Notes: generated from the sequence alone by a model not told the origin. 64,000 nucleotides of DNA from an uncultured Isoptericola sp. (GCA_947497265.1 CANMFP010000002.1:620001-684000), one strand, 5' to 3'. Positions 35,235 through 43,570 are shown, counted from the stretch's first letter. A program made the numbers and translations.

Positions 35235-36037
35235 GCGCCCCAGTCCTGGACCCGACCGTCGTCGGGCCACGCGCCACCACCGCACGACCGCGCATCCCCA
35301 TGACCCGGCTGGTCGACGTCGAGTTCCGCAAGCTGGTCGACACCCGGTCGAGCCGGTGGCTGCTCGCCGCCGTGCCCCTGCTCACCCTCGTGGTCGTCAC
35401 CGGCGTCACCCTCTGGGGCAGCGACGAGGAGGTGACCTTCGGCATGCACACCACGACCAACATGATGCCGATGGAGCTCCTTCTTCCGCTGGTCGCCGTC
35501 CTGTCCGTGGCCGGCGAGTGGAGTCAGCGGAGCGCGCTGACGACGTTCGCGCTGGTTCCTCGCCGTGGCCGCGTCCTGTCTGCCAAGGCCGCCGCCCTGC
35601 TGGTCGCGACGCTCGCGGCGACGGCGACCGTCCTCGCTCTCAGCGCGATCGGCACGGTGGTCGCGGCGCAGGTCCGCGGCATCGGGACCGTCTGGGACCT
35701 CCCGCTCGAGCTGGCGCTGCGCCTCGCTCTCGCGAACGTCGTCGCCGTGGCGTTCGGGTTCCTCGTCGGTGTCGCGATCCGCAGCACGGCGCCGGCGATG
35801 GTCGCCTACCTCGCCTTCATGTTCGTGGTGCCGATCCTGTCCAGCATGGTCGCCGGCATGTGGAGCTGGTGGGCCGAGAACGGCCCCTGGATCGACCTGA
35901 GCTGGTCGACGGCCTTCGTCACGGCACCCGAGATCACCGGCGAGCAGTGGGCCCAGGTGGGTACCTCGACGCTGATCTGGATCGTGGTGCCGCTGGCGCT
36001 CGCGACGCGACGGGTGCTCCGGACCGAGATCCGCTGA
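35231..36037 (+). CDS. ABC-2 type exporter permease
   Basis: 268 aa with six hydrophobic segments (about residues 44–63, 79–98, 120–145, 160–185, 190–215 and 240–258). The N-terminus has the DVEFRKLVDTRSSRWLL entry helix common to this permease group and a central GEWSQRSALTTFALVPRRGRVL coupling loop. ATG 35231 overlaps the ATPase stop (ATGA). It ends in a perfect palindrome shared with the convergent FAD oxidoreductase gene. Confidence 0.9.
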   Translation: MSAPVLDPTVVGPRATTARPRIPMTRLVDVEFRKLVDTRSSRWLLAAVPLLTLVVVTGVTLWGSDEEVTFGMHTTTNMMPMELLLPLVAVLSVAGEWSQRSALTTFALVPRRGRVLSAKAAALLVATLAATATVLALSAIGTVVAAQVRGIGTVWDLPLELALRLALANVVAVAFGFLVGVAIRSTAPAMVAYLAFMFVVPILSSMVAGMWSWWAENGPWIDLSWSTAFVTAPEITGEQWAQVGTSTLIWIVVPLALATRRVLRTEIR

Positions 36038-36048
36038 GCGCTCAGCGG
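36031..36048. terminator. Palindrome covering both convergent stop codons
   Basis: CCGCTGAGCGCTCAGCGG, a perfect 18-bp inverted repeat, contains the TGA of the permease (36035–36037) and the TGA of the oxidoreductase (36042–36044, minus). A compact bidirectional terminator candidate, though it has almost no loop. Confidence 0.45.
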
Positions 36049-37649
36049 GCCAGCAGCGACATCGCCGCGGCCCTGCCCGGGATCCCGCTGACGCCACCGC
36101 CACGGCGTGCCCCGGCACCGGCCAGCACCACCCGCGGATGGACGGTCTCGACGCCCCACGTCCCGGGAGCGTCGAGGCCGTCCGTCCCGTCGTCGCCGTC
36201 CGTCTCCGACCACGGCCACGACAGGTCCCGGTGGAAGATGTGCCCGCCCGGCAGCCCGACGCTGCGCTCCAGGTCGACGGGCGTGCGCGCCTCGAGGCAC
36301 GGCTGCCCGTCCGGCGACCGCCACAGCACGTCCTCGACCGGCTCGGCCAGCACCGAGTCGAGCGAGCGCAGCGTGGCCGCGAGCGTCCTTTCCCGCGCGC
36401 CCTCCGGATCGTCGCGGAACAGCCGCGCGGGCATGTGCAGGCCGAACAGTGTCAGGGTGTGCGCCCCGGCCACCCGCAGGTCCGGCCCGAGGATCGAGTC
36501 GTCCGTCAGCGAGTGGCAGTAGATCTCGCAGGGCGGCACCTCGGGGACCTGCCCCGCCGCGGCCTGGCGGTGAGCCGCCTGGAGCTGGCCGTACGTCTCG
36601 TTGACGTGGAACGTCCCCGAGAACGCCGCCACGGGGTCGATGCCCTCACGCAGCCGGGGCAGCCGGCGCAGCAGCATGTTGACCTTCAGCTGGGCACCTT
36701 CGGGCGCCGCAGCGGTGGCGCGTCCCGACGGCGCCGCGCCGGTAGCGGCGAGCAGCGCGTCCAGCGTGGCGGGGGCCGCCCCGCTCACGACCGTCCCGGC
36801 GCCCACGGCGTGCGTGCCGCCGTCGGCGTCGGTCCACGTCACCTCGGCGTCGGAGCGCGACGACCCGGGGCCGACGCCGGTGACGTCCGCACCGGTGACG
36901 ACGGTGGCGCCCGCTGCCAGGGCGGCATCGCGCAGGGCGCCCGAGACCGCGCCCATGCCGCCCACCGGCACGTCCCAGTCGCCCGTCCCACCGCCGATGA
37001 CGTGGTACAGGAAGCAGCGGTTCTGGATCAGCGAGGTGTCGTCGAGGTCGGCGAACGTGCCGATGAGCCCGTCGGTGGCCACCACGCCACGCACCACGTC
37101 CGAGCCGAACGTGGCGCGCAACGTCTCGCCCAACGGCTGCTCGACGACGGCACGCCAGGTCTCGTCGTCGGCCACCAGGGCGCGGGCCTCGGCGCGGGAG
37201 ACCAACGGCGCCGTCACCGTGGGGAAGAGCCGCTCGGCCAGACGTCCGAGCCGGGCGGAGAAGTCCTGCCAGGCGGCGTGGTCCGGGCCGGCGCCCAGCG
37301 CCTCGAACGAGGCGCGCGTCGCGGCGTCGGACCCGTTGTCGACGAGCAGGCCACCCCCGCCCACCGGGGTGTACGAGGAGAACCTCCGGCGACGCAGAGT
37401 GAGGCGCAGGCCGAGCTCGTCGACGACCTGGCGCGGCAGCAGGGAGACGAGGTAGGAGTAGCGCGACAGGCGCGCGTCGACGCCGTCGAACACGCGCGCG
37501 GACACCGACGCCCCACCCACCTCCGCGAGACGTTCCAGCAGCAGCACGGAGCGCCCGGCGCGGGCGAGGTAGGCGGCAGCGGTCAGGCCGTTGTGGCCGG
37601 CGCCGACGATCACGGCGTCGTAGCGGGCGGCGAGGTCCGGTGCGCTCAT
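36042..37649 (-). CDS. FAD-dependent oxidoreductase, phytoene desaturase/PYROXD2-like
   Basis: 535-aa flavoprotein of the CrtI/amine-oxidase superfamily. FAD motif VIVGAGHNGLTAAAYLARAGRSVLLLE (residues 11–36), GGASVSARVFDGVDARLSRYSYL, and the C-terminal second FAD segment VVLAGAGARRGGGVSGIPGRAAAM. Family members near this subgroup are annotated as NAD(P)/FAD-dependent oxidoreductases without a proven substrate; there are no carotenoid genes nearby. Start: ATG 37649 lies 8 nt after AGGA and gives MSAPDLAARYDAV; an in-frame ATG at 37658 is possible. It diverges from the 2-hydroxyacid dehydrogenase 41 nt away. Confidence 0.85.
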   Translation of the reverse strand: MSAPDLAARYDAVIVGAGHNGLTAAAYLARAGRSVLLLERLAEVGGASVSARVFDGVDARLSRYSYLVSLLPRQVVDELGLRLTLRRRRFSSYTPVGGGGLLVDNGSDAATRASFEALGAGPDHAAWQDFSARLGRLAERLFPTVTAPLVSRAEARALVADDETWRAVVEQPLGETLRATFGSDVVRGVVATDGLIGTFADLDDTSLIQNRCFLYHVIGGGTGDWDVPVGGMGAVSGALRDAALAAGATVVTGADVTGVGPGSSRSDAEVTWTDADGGTHAVGAGTVVSGAAPATLDALLAATGAAPSGRATAAAPEGAQLKVNMLLRRLPRLREGIDPVAAFSGTFHVNETYGQLQAAHRQAAAGQVPEVPPCEIYCHSLTDDSILGPDLRVAGAHTLTLFGLHMPARLFRDDPEGARERTLAATLRSLDSVLAEPVEDVLWRSPDGQPCLEARTPVDLERSVGLPGGHIFHRDLSWPWSETDGDDGTDGLDAPGTWGVETVHPRVVLAGAGARRGGGVSGIPGRAAAMSLLAR

Positions 37650-37677
37650 GCGCGTCATCCTGGCACGGCGTCTCGGG

Positions 37678-37683
37678 TAACGT
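37678..37683 (+). promoter_or_regulatory. -10 box of the 2-hydroxyacid dehydrogenase gene (leaderless)
   Basis: TAACGT, 7 nt before GTG 37691; no Shine-Dalgarno between. Confidence 0.55.
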
Positions 37684-37690
37684 CCGAACG

Positions 37691-38635
37691 GTGAAGATCC
37701 TCGTGCCGAGCAACGTGCCCTTCGACCTGACCATCGACATCGACGGCGTCGAGGTCGCCCCCTACGTGATGCGTGAGGAGGTGCCGGACGAGCATCTCGA
37801 CGCCGAGGCGATGGTCACGTGGGCGAGCCCGCAGCGCGTCATGGACGACGCCGCGCGCCGGCTGTCCCGGCTGCGCTGGGTGCAGACCCTCAACGCCGGA
37901 CCGGACCAGGCGCTGGCTACCGGGTTCGCGCCGGACGTGGTCATCGCCTCAGGCCGGGGGCTGCACGACACGACGGTCGCGGAGCACACCCTCGCGCTGC
38001 TGCTCGCCTCCGTGCGCCGGCTCGACCGCACGCTGGCGGCACAGCGGCGGCACGAGTGGGACCGCGACCTGGGCCGTGAACAGGCCCACGCGGAGTTCGA
38101 GTTCACGCTGCGCGGTGCCCACGTGGTGATCTGGGGCTTCGGATCGATCGCGGCCGTCCTGGCACCGCAGCTCGCGGCGCTGGGCGCCCGCGTGACGGGT
38201 GTGGCGTCGTCGGACGGTGAGCGCTACGGCCACCCGGTCGTGGCGGCGTCGCGCCTGGCAGAGGTGTTGCCGACGGCGGACGCCCTGGTCTCGCTGCTGC
38301 CCGCGACGCCGCAGACGCACCACGCGCTCGACGCCTCCGTGCTGGCGATGCTGCCCCCGCACGCGCGCTTCGTGAACGCCGGCCGCGGCGCCACGGTGGA
38401 CGAGGCGGCCCTGGTCGCCGCGCTCCGCTCGGGAGCCCTGGCCGGCGCCGCGCTGGACGTCACCGAGACCGAGCCGCTCCCCGCGGACTCCGAGCTGTGG
38501 GACGCTCCGGGGCTCGTCCTCACCCCGCACGTCGCCGGCGGGCGCCCGCAGGGCGCCGCGCGGTTCGTCGCCGAGCAGGCACGGCGATGGCTGGCCGGCG
38601 GCGCCGCGGAGCTGCGCAACGTCGTCGACCGCTGA
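37691..38635 (+). CDS. D-isomer-specific 2-hydroxyacid dehydrogenase family protein
   Basis: NAD(P)H-dependent reductase of 2-oxoacids, 314 aa. N-terminal substrate domain, then the Rossmann segment VVIWGFGSIAAVLAPQLAALG (about residues 143–163; the usual GxGxxG reads GFGSIA). The catalytic Arg region is FVNAGRGATVDEAALVAAL, followed by DVTETEPLP with the catalytic Glu and LTPHVAGG with the catalytic His. It resembles phosphoglycerate/glyoxylate reductase-like proteins; the true substrate is unknown. GTG 37691 is set by the TAACGT box 7 nt upstream; a longer frame starting further left has no support. Confidence 0.9.
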   Translation: MKILVPSNVPFDLTIDIDGVEVAPYVMREEVPDEHLDAEAMVTWASPQRVMDDAARRLSRLRWVQTLNAGPDQALATGFAPDVVIASGRGLHDTTVAEHTLALLLASVRRLDRTLAAQRRHEWDRDLGREQAHAEFEFTLRGAHVVIWGFGSIAAVLAPQLAALGARVTGVASSDGERYGHPVVAASRLAEVLPTADALVSLLPATPQTHHALDASVLAMLPPHARFVNAGRGATVDEAALVAALRSGALAGAALDVTETEPLPADSELWDAPGLVLTPHVAGGRPQGAARFVAEQARRWLAGGAAELRNVVDR

Positions 38636-38636
38636 C

Positions 38637-38924
38637 TCAGCGGGCGGCCCGGCCCCGCTGCCGCACGTGGCGGCGCTCCTGGAGGTAGGTCGCACCGATG
38701 GTGACGAGGAAGAAGAAGCCGACGCTCTTGAGGCGCTCCTCGGGCGGCGTCGTCGCGAGGACGACCACGAGCAGGGCCAGCACGACACCGAGGTAGAGGG
38801 CGAACCAGAGGTGACGGCGCGTGTCATCGTCGTCGCGCGCCACCCAGTAGCGCGTGGTGAGGAACGACGCCGCCACCGGCCCGACCAGGGCCACGGCGGA
38901 GTTGAGGCTGTCGGCGTCCAGCAC
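38637..38924 (-). CDS. Small hypothetical membrane protein (95 aa)
   Basis: GTG 38924 has AAGGAG 5 nt upstream. The product has three hydrophobic stretches (about residues 10–24, 40–59 and 68–82), a central acidic ARDDDDTRRH loop and a basic tail (RRHVRQRGRAAR). No recognised family. It is convergent with the 2-hydroxyacid dehydrogenase with a 1-nt gap between stop codons. The 132-nt region to the right, up to the acetyltransferase, shows nothing recognisable. Confidence 0.75.
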   Translation of the reverse strand: MLDADSLNSAVALVGPVAASFLTTRYWVARDDDDTRRHLWFALYLGVVLALLVVVLATTPPEERLKSVGFFFLVTIGATYLQERRHVRQRGRAAR

Positions 38925-39056
38925 GGGTGCTCCTTGTCGGTCGATCGGTGGGTTGGTGGCCCGGCGACCGAGCCTAAGGCGTGTGCCGTCGCGGAGCCGT
39001 GGACGATGTCCGGAATTCTCGTGGACCACCGCCGCCTGGTGGCCCACGATGTGCTG

Positions 39057-39653
39057 ATGGTCTTGCCGACACCCGAGCTGCACACCTCTCGTCTGCACCT
39101 GCGGCCCTTCGCCGGGGCCGACGCCGATCACCTGTTCGCGATGCACACGGATGCCGAGGTGATGCGCTACTGGGACTCCCCGCGCTGGACGGACCGCGTT
39201 CGCGCCGATCGGTTCGTCGAGGTCTGCGAGAGGCTCGCGCAGGAGGGTTCCGGCGCCCGGGTCGCGATCGACCGCGTCTCGGACGGGGCCTTCGTGGGGT
39301 GGTGCGCCGTGTCGGCCTGGAACCCCGACTTTCGCAGCGCGTCGCTGGGCTACTGCCTGGACCGGTCCGCGTGGGGTCACGGCTACATGACCGAGGCGGC
39401 GCATGCCCTGCTGCGCTGGGCGTTCGACACGCTGGACCTCAACCGCGTCCAGGCCGAGACGGACACCCGCAACCTCGCCTCCGCGCGGGTCCTGGAGAAG
39501 CTGGGGTTCGTGCACGAAGGGACGCTGCGGGAGGACTGCGTCGTGGACGGCGACGTGTCCGACAGCCGGGTGTACGGGCTGCTCCGGCGTGAGTGGCGGC
39601 CGTCGGACGCGCCTCGGCCGGTTCCTGCGGCCGACCGCGACCCCTCGCGCTAA
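39057..39653 (+). CDS. GNAT family N-acetyltransferase (RimJ/RimL-like)
   Basis: 198 aa. N-terminus LHTSRLHLRPFAGADADHLF and end-segment VQAETDTRNLASARVLEKLGFVHEGTLRED are the RimJ/RimL-like acetyltransferase pattern; the acetyl-CoA loop region reads DRSAWGHGYMTEAAHALL. Substrate unknown (protein N-terminus, aminoglycoside or metabolite). ATG 39057 was chosen because it starts directly at PTPELHTSRL; a CACGAT hexamer ends 6 nt before it. The stop codon overlaps that of the convergent DUF3995 gene by 4 nt. Confidence 0.88.
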   Translation: MVLPTPELHTSRLHLRPFAGADADHLFAMHTDAEVMRYWDSPRWTDRVRADRFVEVCERLAQEGSGARVAIDRVSDGAFVGWCAVSAWNPDFRSASLGYCLDRSAWGHGYMTEAAHALLRWAFDTLDLNRVQAETDTRNLASARVLEKLGFVHEGTLREDCVVDGDVSDSRVYGLLRREWRPSDAPRPVPAADRDPSR

Positions 39654-40414
39654 CCGCCGAGGGCCAGTGACGCACCCGCCCCCGCTGCGAGCAGGCCGAC
39701 GACGGGCGTCCAGCACCGGTCGTCGGCGCGGGCGAAGCCAGTGCCGCGCACGCGCTTGAGGACGCCGACGTACCGCCCGTCCCCGACGACGCGCGCGACG
39801 AGGACGACGAGCGCGGCGATACCGCACCAAGCCCACCAGGCACCGGGAGCGCCGAGTCCGAGCGCGAGCACGACCGCGACGTAGCCGAGCAGCGCCGCGG
39901 CGACCGCGAGCGTCGCCCACCGGCCGGGCAGACCGACCGGCTCACGGGTGCCCGCCCGCTGCGGCAGGACGTCTCGCGGACCGCCTGAGGCCCCGGCGGC
40001 CCACGCCACGTGGAACCCGGCCGCCACCGCCGCCACCAGCGCCGCGCTCCCGATGATCACCCACCACGCCCACGGGGGCACAGCTCCGGCCGCGGCGAGC
40101 GACAGCAGGCCGGCAGCGGTGAACAGCGGCCAGGCCAGGTACCAGCGGACGAGCACGAGGAACAGCACCGCCGAGGCCAGGCACATCACCCCGATCGTCA
40201 CCGGGACGGAGGCGCCGAGCAGGACGCCGGCGGCGGCCCACCAGGCGATCGAGGTGAGGTGCCAGGCACCGCGCAGCAGTCCATCGGCGTCCCGGCGCGG
40301 CACCCGGATCCGCCAGCCGGGCGCGGCGAGGAGCGGTCGCAGGACGACGACCTCGCCGAGCACGGAGTGCAGGATCCCGACGAGGACGAGGAGCAGAGCG
40401 GCACCGACCAGCAT
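39650..40414 (-). CDS. Multi-pass membrane protein with C-terminal DUF3995 domain
   Basis: 254 aa with about seven membrane spans. The first half (residues 1–125) has HSVLGE and GAWHLTSIAWWAAAGVLLG, a motif pattern of a small four-helix membrane family. The second half (about 165–254) carries the DUF3995 pattern ARVVGDGRYVGVLKRVRGTGFARADDRCWTPV. The chain therefore looks like a fusion of two small membrane modules. ATG 40414 has GGAGGA 5 nt upstream. It is divergent from the TetR gene across a 59-nt region with two copies of an 18-bp operator, so it is the likely regulated target. Confidence 0.8.
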   Translation of the reverse strand: MLVGAALLLVLVGILHSVLGEVVVLRPLLAAPGWRIRVPRRDADGLLRGAWHLTSIAWWAAAGVLLGASVPVTIGVMCLASAVLFLVLVRWYLAWPLFTAAGLLSLAAAGAVPPWAWWVIIGSAALVAAVAAGFHVAWAAGASGGPRDVLPQRAGTREPVGLPGRWATLAVAAALLGYVAVVLALGLGAPGAWWAWCGIAALVVLVARVVGDGRYVGVLKRVRGTGFARADDRCWTPVVGLLAAGAGASLALGG

Positions 40415-40421
40415 GATTCCT

Positions 40422-40439
40422 CCATACGGTTACGTATGG
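40422..40439. promoter_or_regulatory. TetR-type operator, copy 1
   Basis: CCATACGGTTACGTATGG: 7-bp inverted arms CCATACG/CGTATGG around GTTA. It lies immediately upstream of the DUF3995 gene Shine-Dalgarno, covering its probable start of transcription. Confidence 0.7.
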
Positions 40440-40448
40440 TCACGCTAA

Positions 40449-40466
40449 CCGTACGGTAGCGTATGG
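40449..40466. promoter_or_regulatory. TetR-type operator, copy 2
   Basis: CCGTACGGTAGCGTATGG, 15 of 18 identical to copy 1, 27 bp centre-to-centre. It overlaps the tetR -10 box. Confidence 0.65.
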
Positions 40467-40467
40467 T
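40462..40467 (+). promoter_or_regulatory. -10 box of the tetR gene (leaderless)
   Basis: TATGGT, 6 nt before ATG 40474, inside operator copy 2; consistent with autorepression. Confidence 0.6.
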
Positions 40468-40473
40468 CAACGC

Positions 40474-41085
40474 ATGGCTTCCCGCTCCGCCTCCGACTGG
40501 GTCCGCGGTGCGGCGCGCCGCCTCGCCGCCGACGGCGTCGACGCCGTGCGCGTCGAGCCCCTCGCCACCGAGCTCGGCGTGTCCAAGGGCAGCTTCTACT
40601 GGCACTTCACGAACCGGGACGCCCTGCTCGACGCCGTTCTCGTGCACTGGCAGCACGCCGGGGTCGCCGACGTGATCGCCGAGCTCGAAGACACCGCGCG
40701 GGATCCCGAGGCACGCCTGCGCGAGCTGCTGCGCCACTCCTTCGACCACACCGATCGGGGCTTCGACGTCGGGGTCCGGGCCTGGGCGGCGCGCGACGCC
40801 CGCGCACGCGCCGCTGCGAGCGCGGTCGACGCCGCCCGCACCGACTACCTGACCCGCCTGCTGTCCGAGGCCGGCGCGGCCGACCCCCACCGCCGCGCCG
40901 CCGTCCTCTACCGGACTCTGCTCGGGGACTACGCGATGCGGCACGCGGGCGGTGAGGCCCTCGGCCGGGGCGCGATCGCCGCGCTGGTGAGCTGGAGCCT
41001 CGAACCGCCGACGGACGGCGCGGCCACCCGCGAACCGGCTACCAGCGACCCTGCCGCGGGCGCGGCTGGCAACGGGGGCACGTGA
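40474..41085 (+). CDS. TetR/AcrR family transcriptional regulator
   Basis: 203 aa. The N-terminal helix-turn-helix is [43 protein letters not shown] (residues 14–56), with the family [11 protein letters not shown] recognition helix. The C-terminal ligand domain includes [14 protein letters not shown], common to a widespread TetR subgroup. It should repress itself and the divergent DUF3995 gene through the two operators between them. The 3' end overlaps the convergent mutM by 47 nt, an unusually long overlap. Confidence 0.93.
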   Translation: MASRSASDWVRGAARRLAADGVDAVRVEPLATELGVSKGSFYWHFTNRDALLDAVLVHWQHAGVADVIAELEDTARDPEARLRELLRHSFDHTDRGFDVGVRAWAARDARARAAASAVDAARTDYLTRLLSEAGAADPHRRAAVLYRTLLGDYAMRHAGGEALGRGAIAALVSWSLEPPTDGAATREPATSDPAAGAAGNGGT

Positions 41086-41968
41086 ACGACGAGCGGTTCA
41101 TGAACTCGTCGCGACGCACCGGCGTCGCGCACCGGGGGCACGGCTCGCCGGCCTGCCCGTAGACCGCCAGGGAGCGGGAGAAGTAGCCCGACTCACCGTT
41201 GACGTCGACGTAGAGCGCGTCGAAGCTCGTGCCACCCTGGCCGAGCGCCTCGGTCATCACCTCGGCCGCCGCGTCGAGCACGCGGTGCACCACCGGCCGC
41301 GTCATCGTGTCGGTGGCGCGGGCGAAGTGCACGCGAGCACGCCACAGCGCCTCGTCCGCATAGATGTTGCCCACGCCGGAGACCACCGTCTGGTCGAGCA
41401 GCGCACGCTTGATCCCGGTCCGACGACGGCGCACCGCCGCCACCACGAGTTCGCGGTCGAGCGCGGGGTCCAGCAGGTCGCGGGCGATGTGCGCCACCGG
41501 CTCGGGCACCGCGGGCAGCGGCGAGCCGTACCCGCCGGGCGCGCCGTCCGCCGTCGGTGCCAGGTCGGTGACCGAGAGATGACCGAAGGTGCGCTGGTCG
41601 ACGAAGTCCACGTAGCGCGCACCCGAGGGCGCTCCCTCGACGTGCAACCGGACGCGCAGGTGGGGGTGCGTCCACTCCCCCGCGACCGCCGGGTCGCGGA
41701 CGAGGAGCTGGCCGGACATGCCGAGGTGCGCGAGCAGCGCCGCCGACGGCTCGTGACCCGGCTCGTCGAGCGGGAGCCACAGGTACTTGCCGCGGCGCGC
41801 CGCGCCGACGACGCGCCGGCCGCGGAGCTGGTCGGCGAAGCCGCCCGGGCCGCCGTCGTGCCGGCGCACGGAGTAGTCACGGAAGACCTCGGCGTCCTGC
41901 ACCACGGCGCCGACGACGAGCCGGTCGAGACCGTCGCGCACGGTCTCGACCTCGGGGAGCTCAGGCAC
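41039..41968 (-). CDS. mutM: Formamidopyrimidine-DNA glycosylase
   Basis: Base-excision repair glycosylase/AP lyase for 8-oxoguanine and FaPy. The 309-aa protein has the catalytic N-terminal [10 protein letters not shown] (after fMet removal), the lysine of [10 protein letters not shown] (about residue 59), a helix-two-turn-helix with [15 protein letters not shown], and the zinc finger CPRC...CPRC at about 278–301. GTG 41968 overlaps the rnc stop by 8 nt. Last gene of yceD–rpmF–rnc–mutM. Confidence 0.97.
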   Translation of the reverse strand: MPELPEVETVRDGLDRLVVGAVVQDAEVFRDYSVRRHDGGPGGFADQLRGRRVVGAARRGKYLWLPLDEPGHEPSAALLAHLGMSGQLLVRDPAVAGEWTHPHLRVRLHVEGAPSGARYVDFVDQRTFGHLSVTDLAPTADGAPGGYGSPLPAVPEPVAHIARDLLDPALDRELVVAAVRRRRTGIKRALLDQTVVSGVGNIYADEALWRARVHFARATDTMTRPVVHRVLDAAAEVMTEALGQGGTSFDALYVDVNGESGYFSRSLAVYGQAGEPCPRCATPVRRDEFMNRSSFTCPRCQPRPRQGRW

Positions 41969-42683
41969 CGACGGGGATCGCCGTGATCGCGCGGTAGGCC
42001 TGCTCGGCGGCGGCCTGCTCCGCGTGCTTCTTCGCGGTGCCCCGGCCGATGCCGATCACCGGGCCGGCCGTCACCTGCGCCTCGAACCGGCGCGCGTGCT
42101 CGGGGCCGTCCCCGACGACCGAGTAGACCGGCGCACCGAAGCCCCGCTCCGCGGCGGCCTCCTGCAGGGACGTCTTCCAGTCGAGGCCGGCGCCGAGGTC
42201 CGCGGCGTGGTCGAGGGTCTCGTCGACGAGCCGGTGCACCAGCTCGCGGGACACCTCGAGACCGTGCGAGAGATAGGTGGCACCGAGGAGCGCCTCGACG
42301 GTGTCCGACAGGATCGAGTCCTTGTCGTACCCGCGGGTGCGCATCTCGCCCTTGCCGAGCAGCACGTAGCGCCCGAGCTCGAGGCGGCGGGCGATCGCCG
42401 CGAGGGACCGCTGGGACACGGTCGCGGCGCGCATCTTCGCCAGCTCACCCTCGGGCTTGCCGGGGTGCCGTCGGTACAGCGCCTCCGTCACCACGAGGCC
42501 GAGCACGGTGTCGCCGAGGAACTCGAGCCGCTCGTTCGTGGGGATCCCGCCGGCCTCGTGCGCGAAGGAACGGTGCGTCAGGGCAAGCACGAGAAGCTCG
42601 GGATCCAGATGGACCCCGAGCTTCTCGAGGAGATCACGCGGCGCCGGCCTCCCGGAAGAAGCTGCGGGGCCGGTTGCAGGCAT
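41961..42683 (-). CDS. rnc: Ribonuclease III
   Basis: Double-strand-specific endonuclease for rRNA and mRNA processing. The 240-aa protein has the signature [16 protein letters not shown] (about residues 50–65), the second catalytic segment [12 protein letters not shown], and a C-terminal dsRNA-binding domain ([20 protein letters not shown] to [16 protein letters not shown]). ATG 42683 is separated from the rpmF stop by one base (TGAGATG). Confidence 0.97.
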   Translation of the reverse strand: MPATGPAASSGRPAPRDLLEKLGVHLDPELLVLALTHRSFAHEAGGIPTNERLEFLGDTVLGLVVTEALYRRHPGKPEGELAKMRAATVSQRSLAAIARRLELGRYVLLGKGEMRTRGYDKDSILSDTVEALLGATYLSHGLEVSRELVHRLVDETLDHAADLGAGLDWKTSLQEAAAERGFGAPVYSVVGDGPEHARRFEAQVTAGPVIGIGRGTAKKHAEQAAAEQAYRAITAIPVGA

Positions 42684-42684
42684 C

Positions 42685-42879
42685 TCAGCCGGCGTGCTCG
42701 GTACGCAGCGCCTCCGCGTACTGACGACCCTTGTACGCGCCGCAGGTCGGGCACGCAGTGTGGGACAGCTTCTGTCCCTTGCAGCTCGGGCACGTGGTGA
42801 GGGTCGCCGCGGTGGTCTTCCACTGCGATCGACGCGCACGGGTGTTGCTGCGCGACATCTTGCGCTTCGGAACAGCCAC
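42685..42879 (-). CDS. rpmF: 50S ribosomal protein L32 (zinc-binding form)
   Basis: bL32 of 64 aa: [21 protein letters not shown], then CPSC and CPTC, which is the four-cysteine (C+) zinc form. GTG 42879 follows the yceD-like stop by 2 nt, so translation is probably coupled. Confidence 0.98.
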   Translation of the reverse strand: MAVPKRKMSRSNTRARRSQWKTTAATLTTCPSCKGQKLSHTACPTCGAYKGRQYAEALRTEHAG

Positions 42880-42881
42880 GG

Positions 42882-43460
42882 TCAGCTCTCTTTCGTCTCG
42901 TCGGACACGCTCGACTGCTCGAGCATGGTCTGCAGCGCCGCCCAGCGAGGGTCGACGACGTCATGGTGGTGCTCGGGGTCGTCCGCCAGCCGCGCTCCGC
43001 ACTGGGAGCACAGCCCGGGACAGTCCGGCCGGCACAGCGGTTGAAATGGTAGTGCAGTCACGAGCGAATCCCGAACCACGGGCTCGATGTCCGCCAGGTC
43101 GTCGGTCAGCTCCGGCTCGTCCTCTGCCTCGTCGTCGCCCGACTCGTCGGCCGCCTGGGCCCGCTCCGGGTAGACGAAGAGCTCCTGGACGCGCACCGTC
43201 ACCTCGTCACGGACCTCGTCGAGGCACCGCACGCACTCCCCCACGGCCGTCCCCCGGACGACGCCGGAGACCAGCACGCCCTCCATCACCGACTCGAGGC
43301 GCAGCCCCAGCGTGAGGTCGGCCCCCTCGGGCACTCCGATGACCGCCGTGCCCAGGTCGGCAGGCGCGGCGACGACACGCGCGACCTCCCGCATGGTGCC
43401 GGGACGTCGCGACAGCTCGTGCGTGTCGAGCACGAGCGGCGATCGCTTGTCGGTCGTGAT
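42882..43460 (-). CDS. YceD/DUF177 family protein (possible AUC start)
   Basis: 192 aa if started at 43460. YceD-family proteins sit upstream of rpmF across bacteria and take part in rRNA/ribosome assembly; the plant homologue acts in 23S rRNA accumulation. Seen here: RSPLVLDTHELSRRPGTMREV, the first cysteine pair in GECVRCLDEV, an acidic insert (DESGDDEAEDEPE) and the C-terminal CRPDCPGLCSQCG. There is no ATG/GTG/TTG at the family start. AGGAG (43467–43471) is followed after 6 nt by ATC, which fits the expected N-terminus ITTDKRSPLV. A GTG at 43499 would add 13 residues but has no ribosome-binding site. Confidence 0.85.
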   Translation of the reverse strand: MTTDKRSPLVLDTHELSRRPGTMREVARVVAAPADLGTAVIGVPEGADLTLGLRLESVMEGVLVSGVVRGTAVGECVRCLDEVRDEVTVRVQELFVYPERAQAADESGDDEAEDEPELTDDLADIEPVVRDSLVTALPFQPLCRPDCPGLCSQCGARLADDPEHHHDVVDPRWAALQTMLEQSSVSDETKES

Positions 43461-43518
43461 GAGCAGCTCCTGAGGATGGGCGCGCCGAGAGCGGCACACG
43501 CAGGTGGTGGGGATTCTG

Positions 43519-43534
43519 TGGTCCGAGCGGACCA
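43519..43534. promoter_or_regulatory. Palindrome at the yceD–rpmF transcription start
   Basis: TGGTCCG-AG-CGGACCA, perfect 7-bp arms. It begins 8 nt past the -10 box and so would be at the 5' end of the mRNA: an operator or a 5' stabilising hairpin. Confidence 0.4.
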
Positions 43535-43541
43535 GCGCTCC

Positions 43542-43570
43542 ATTCTACGCGATCGCGCGACCTCGGCCAA
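43542..43570 (-). promoter_or_regulatory. yceD–rpmF–rnc–mutM operon promoter
   Basis: -35 TTGGCC (43565–43570), 17-nt spacer, -10 TAGAAT (43542–43547) on the minus strand. The start of transcription is expected near 43535, leaving a leader of about 75 nt before the ATC at 43460. Confidence 0.65.
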
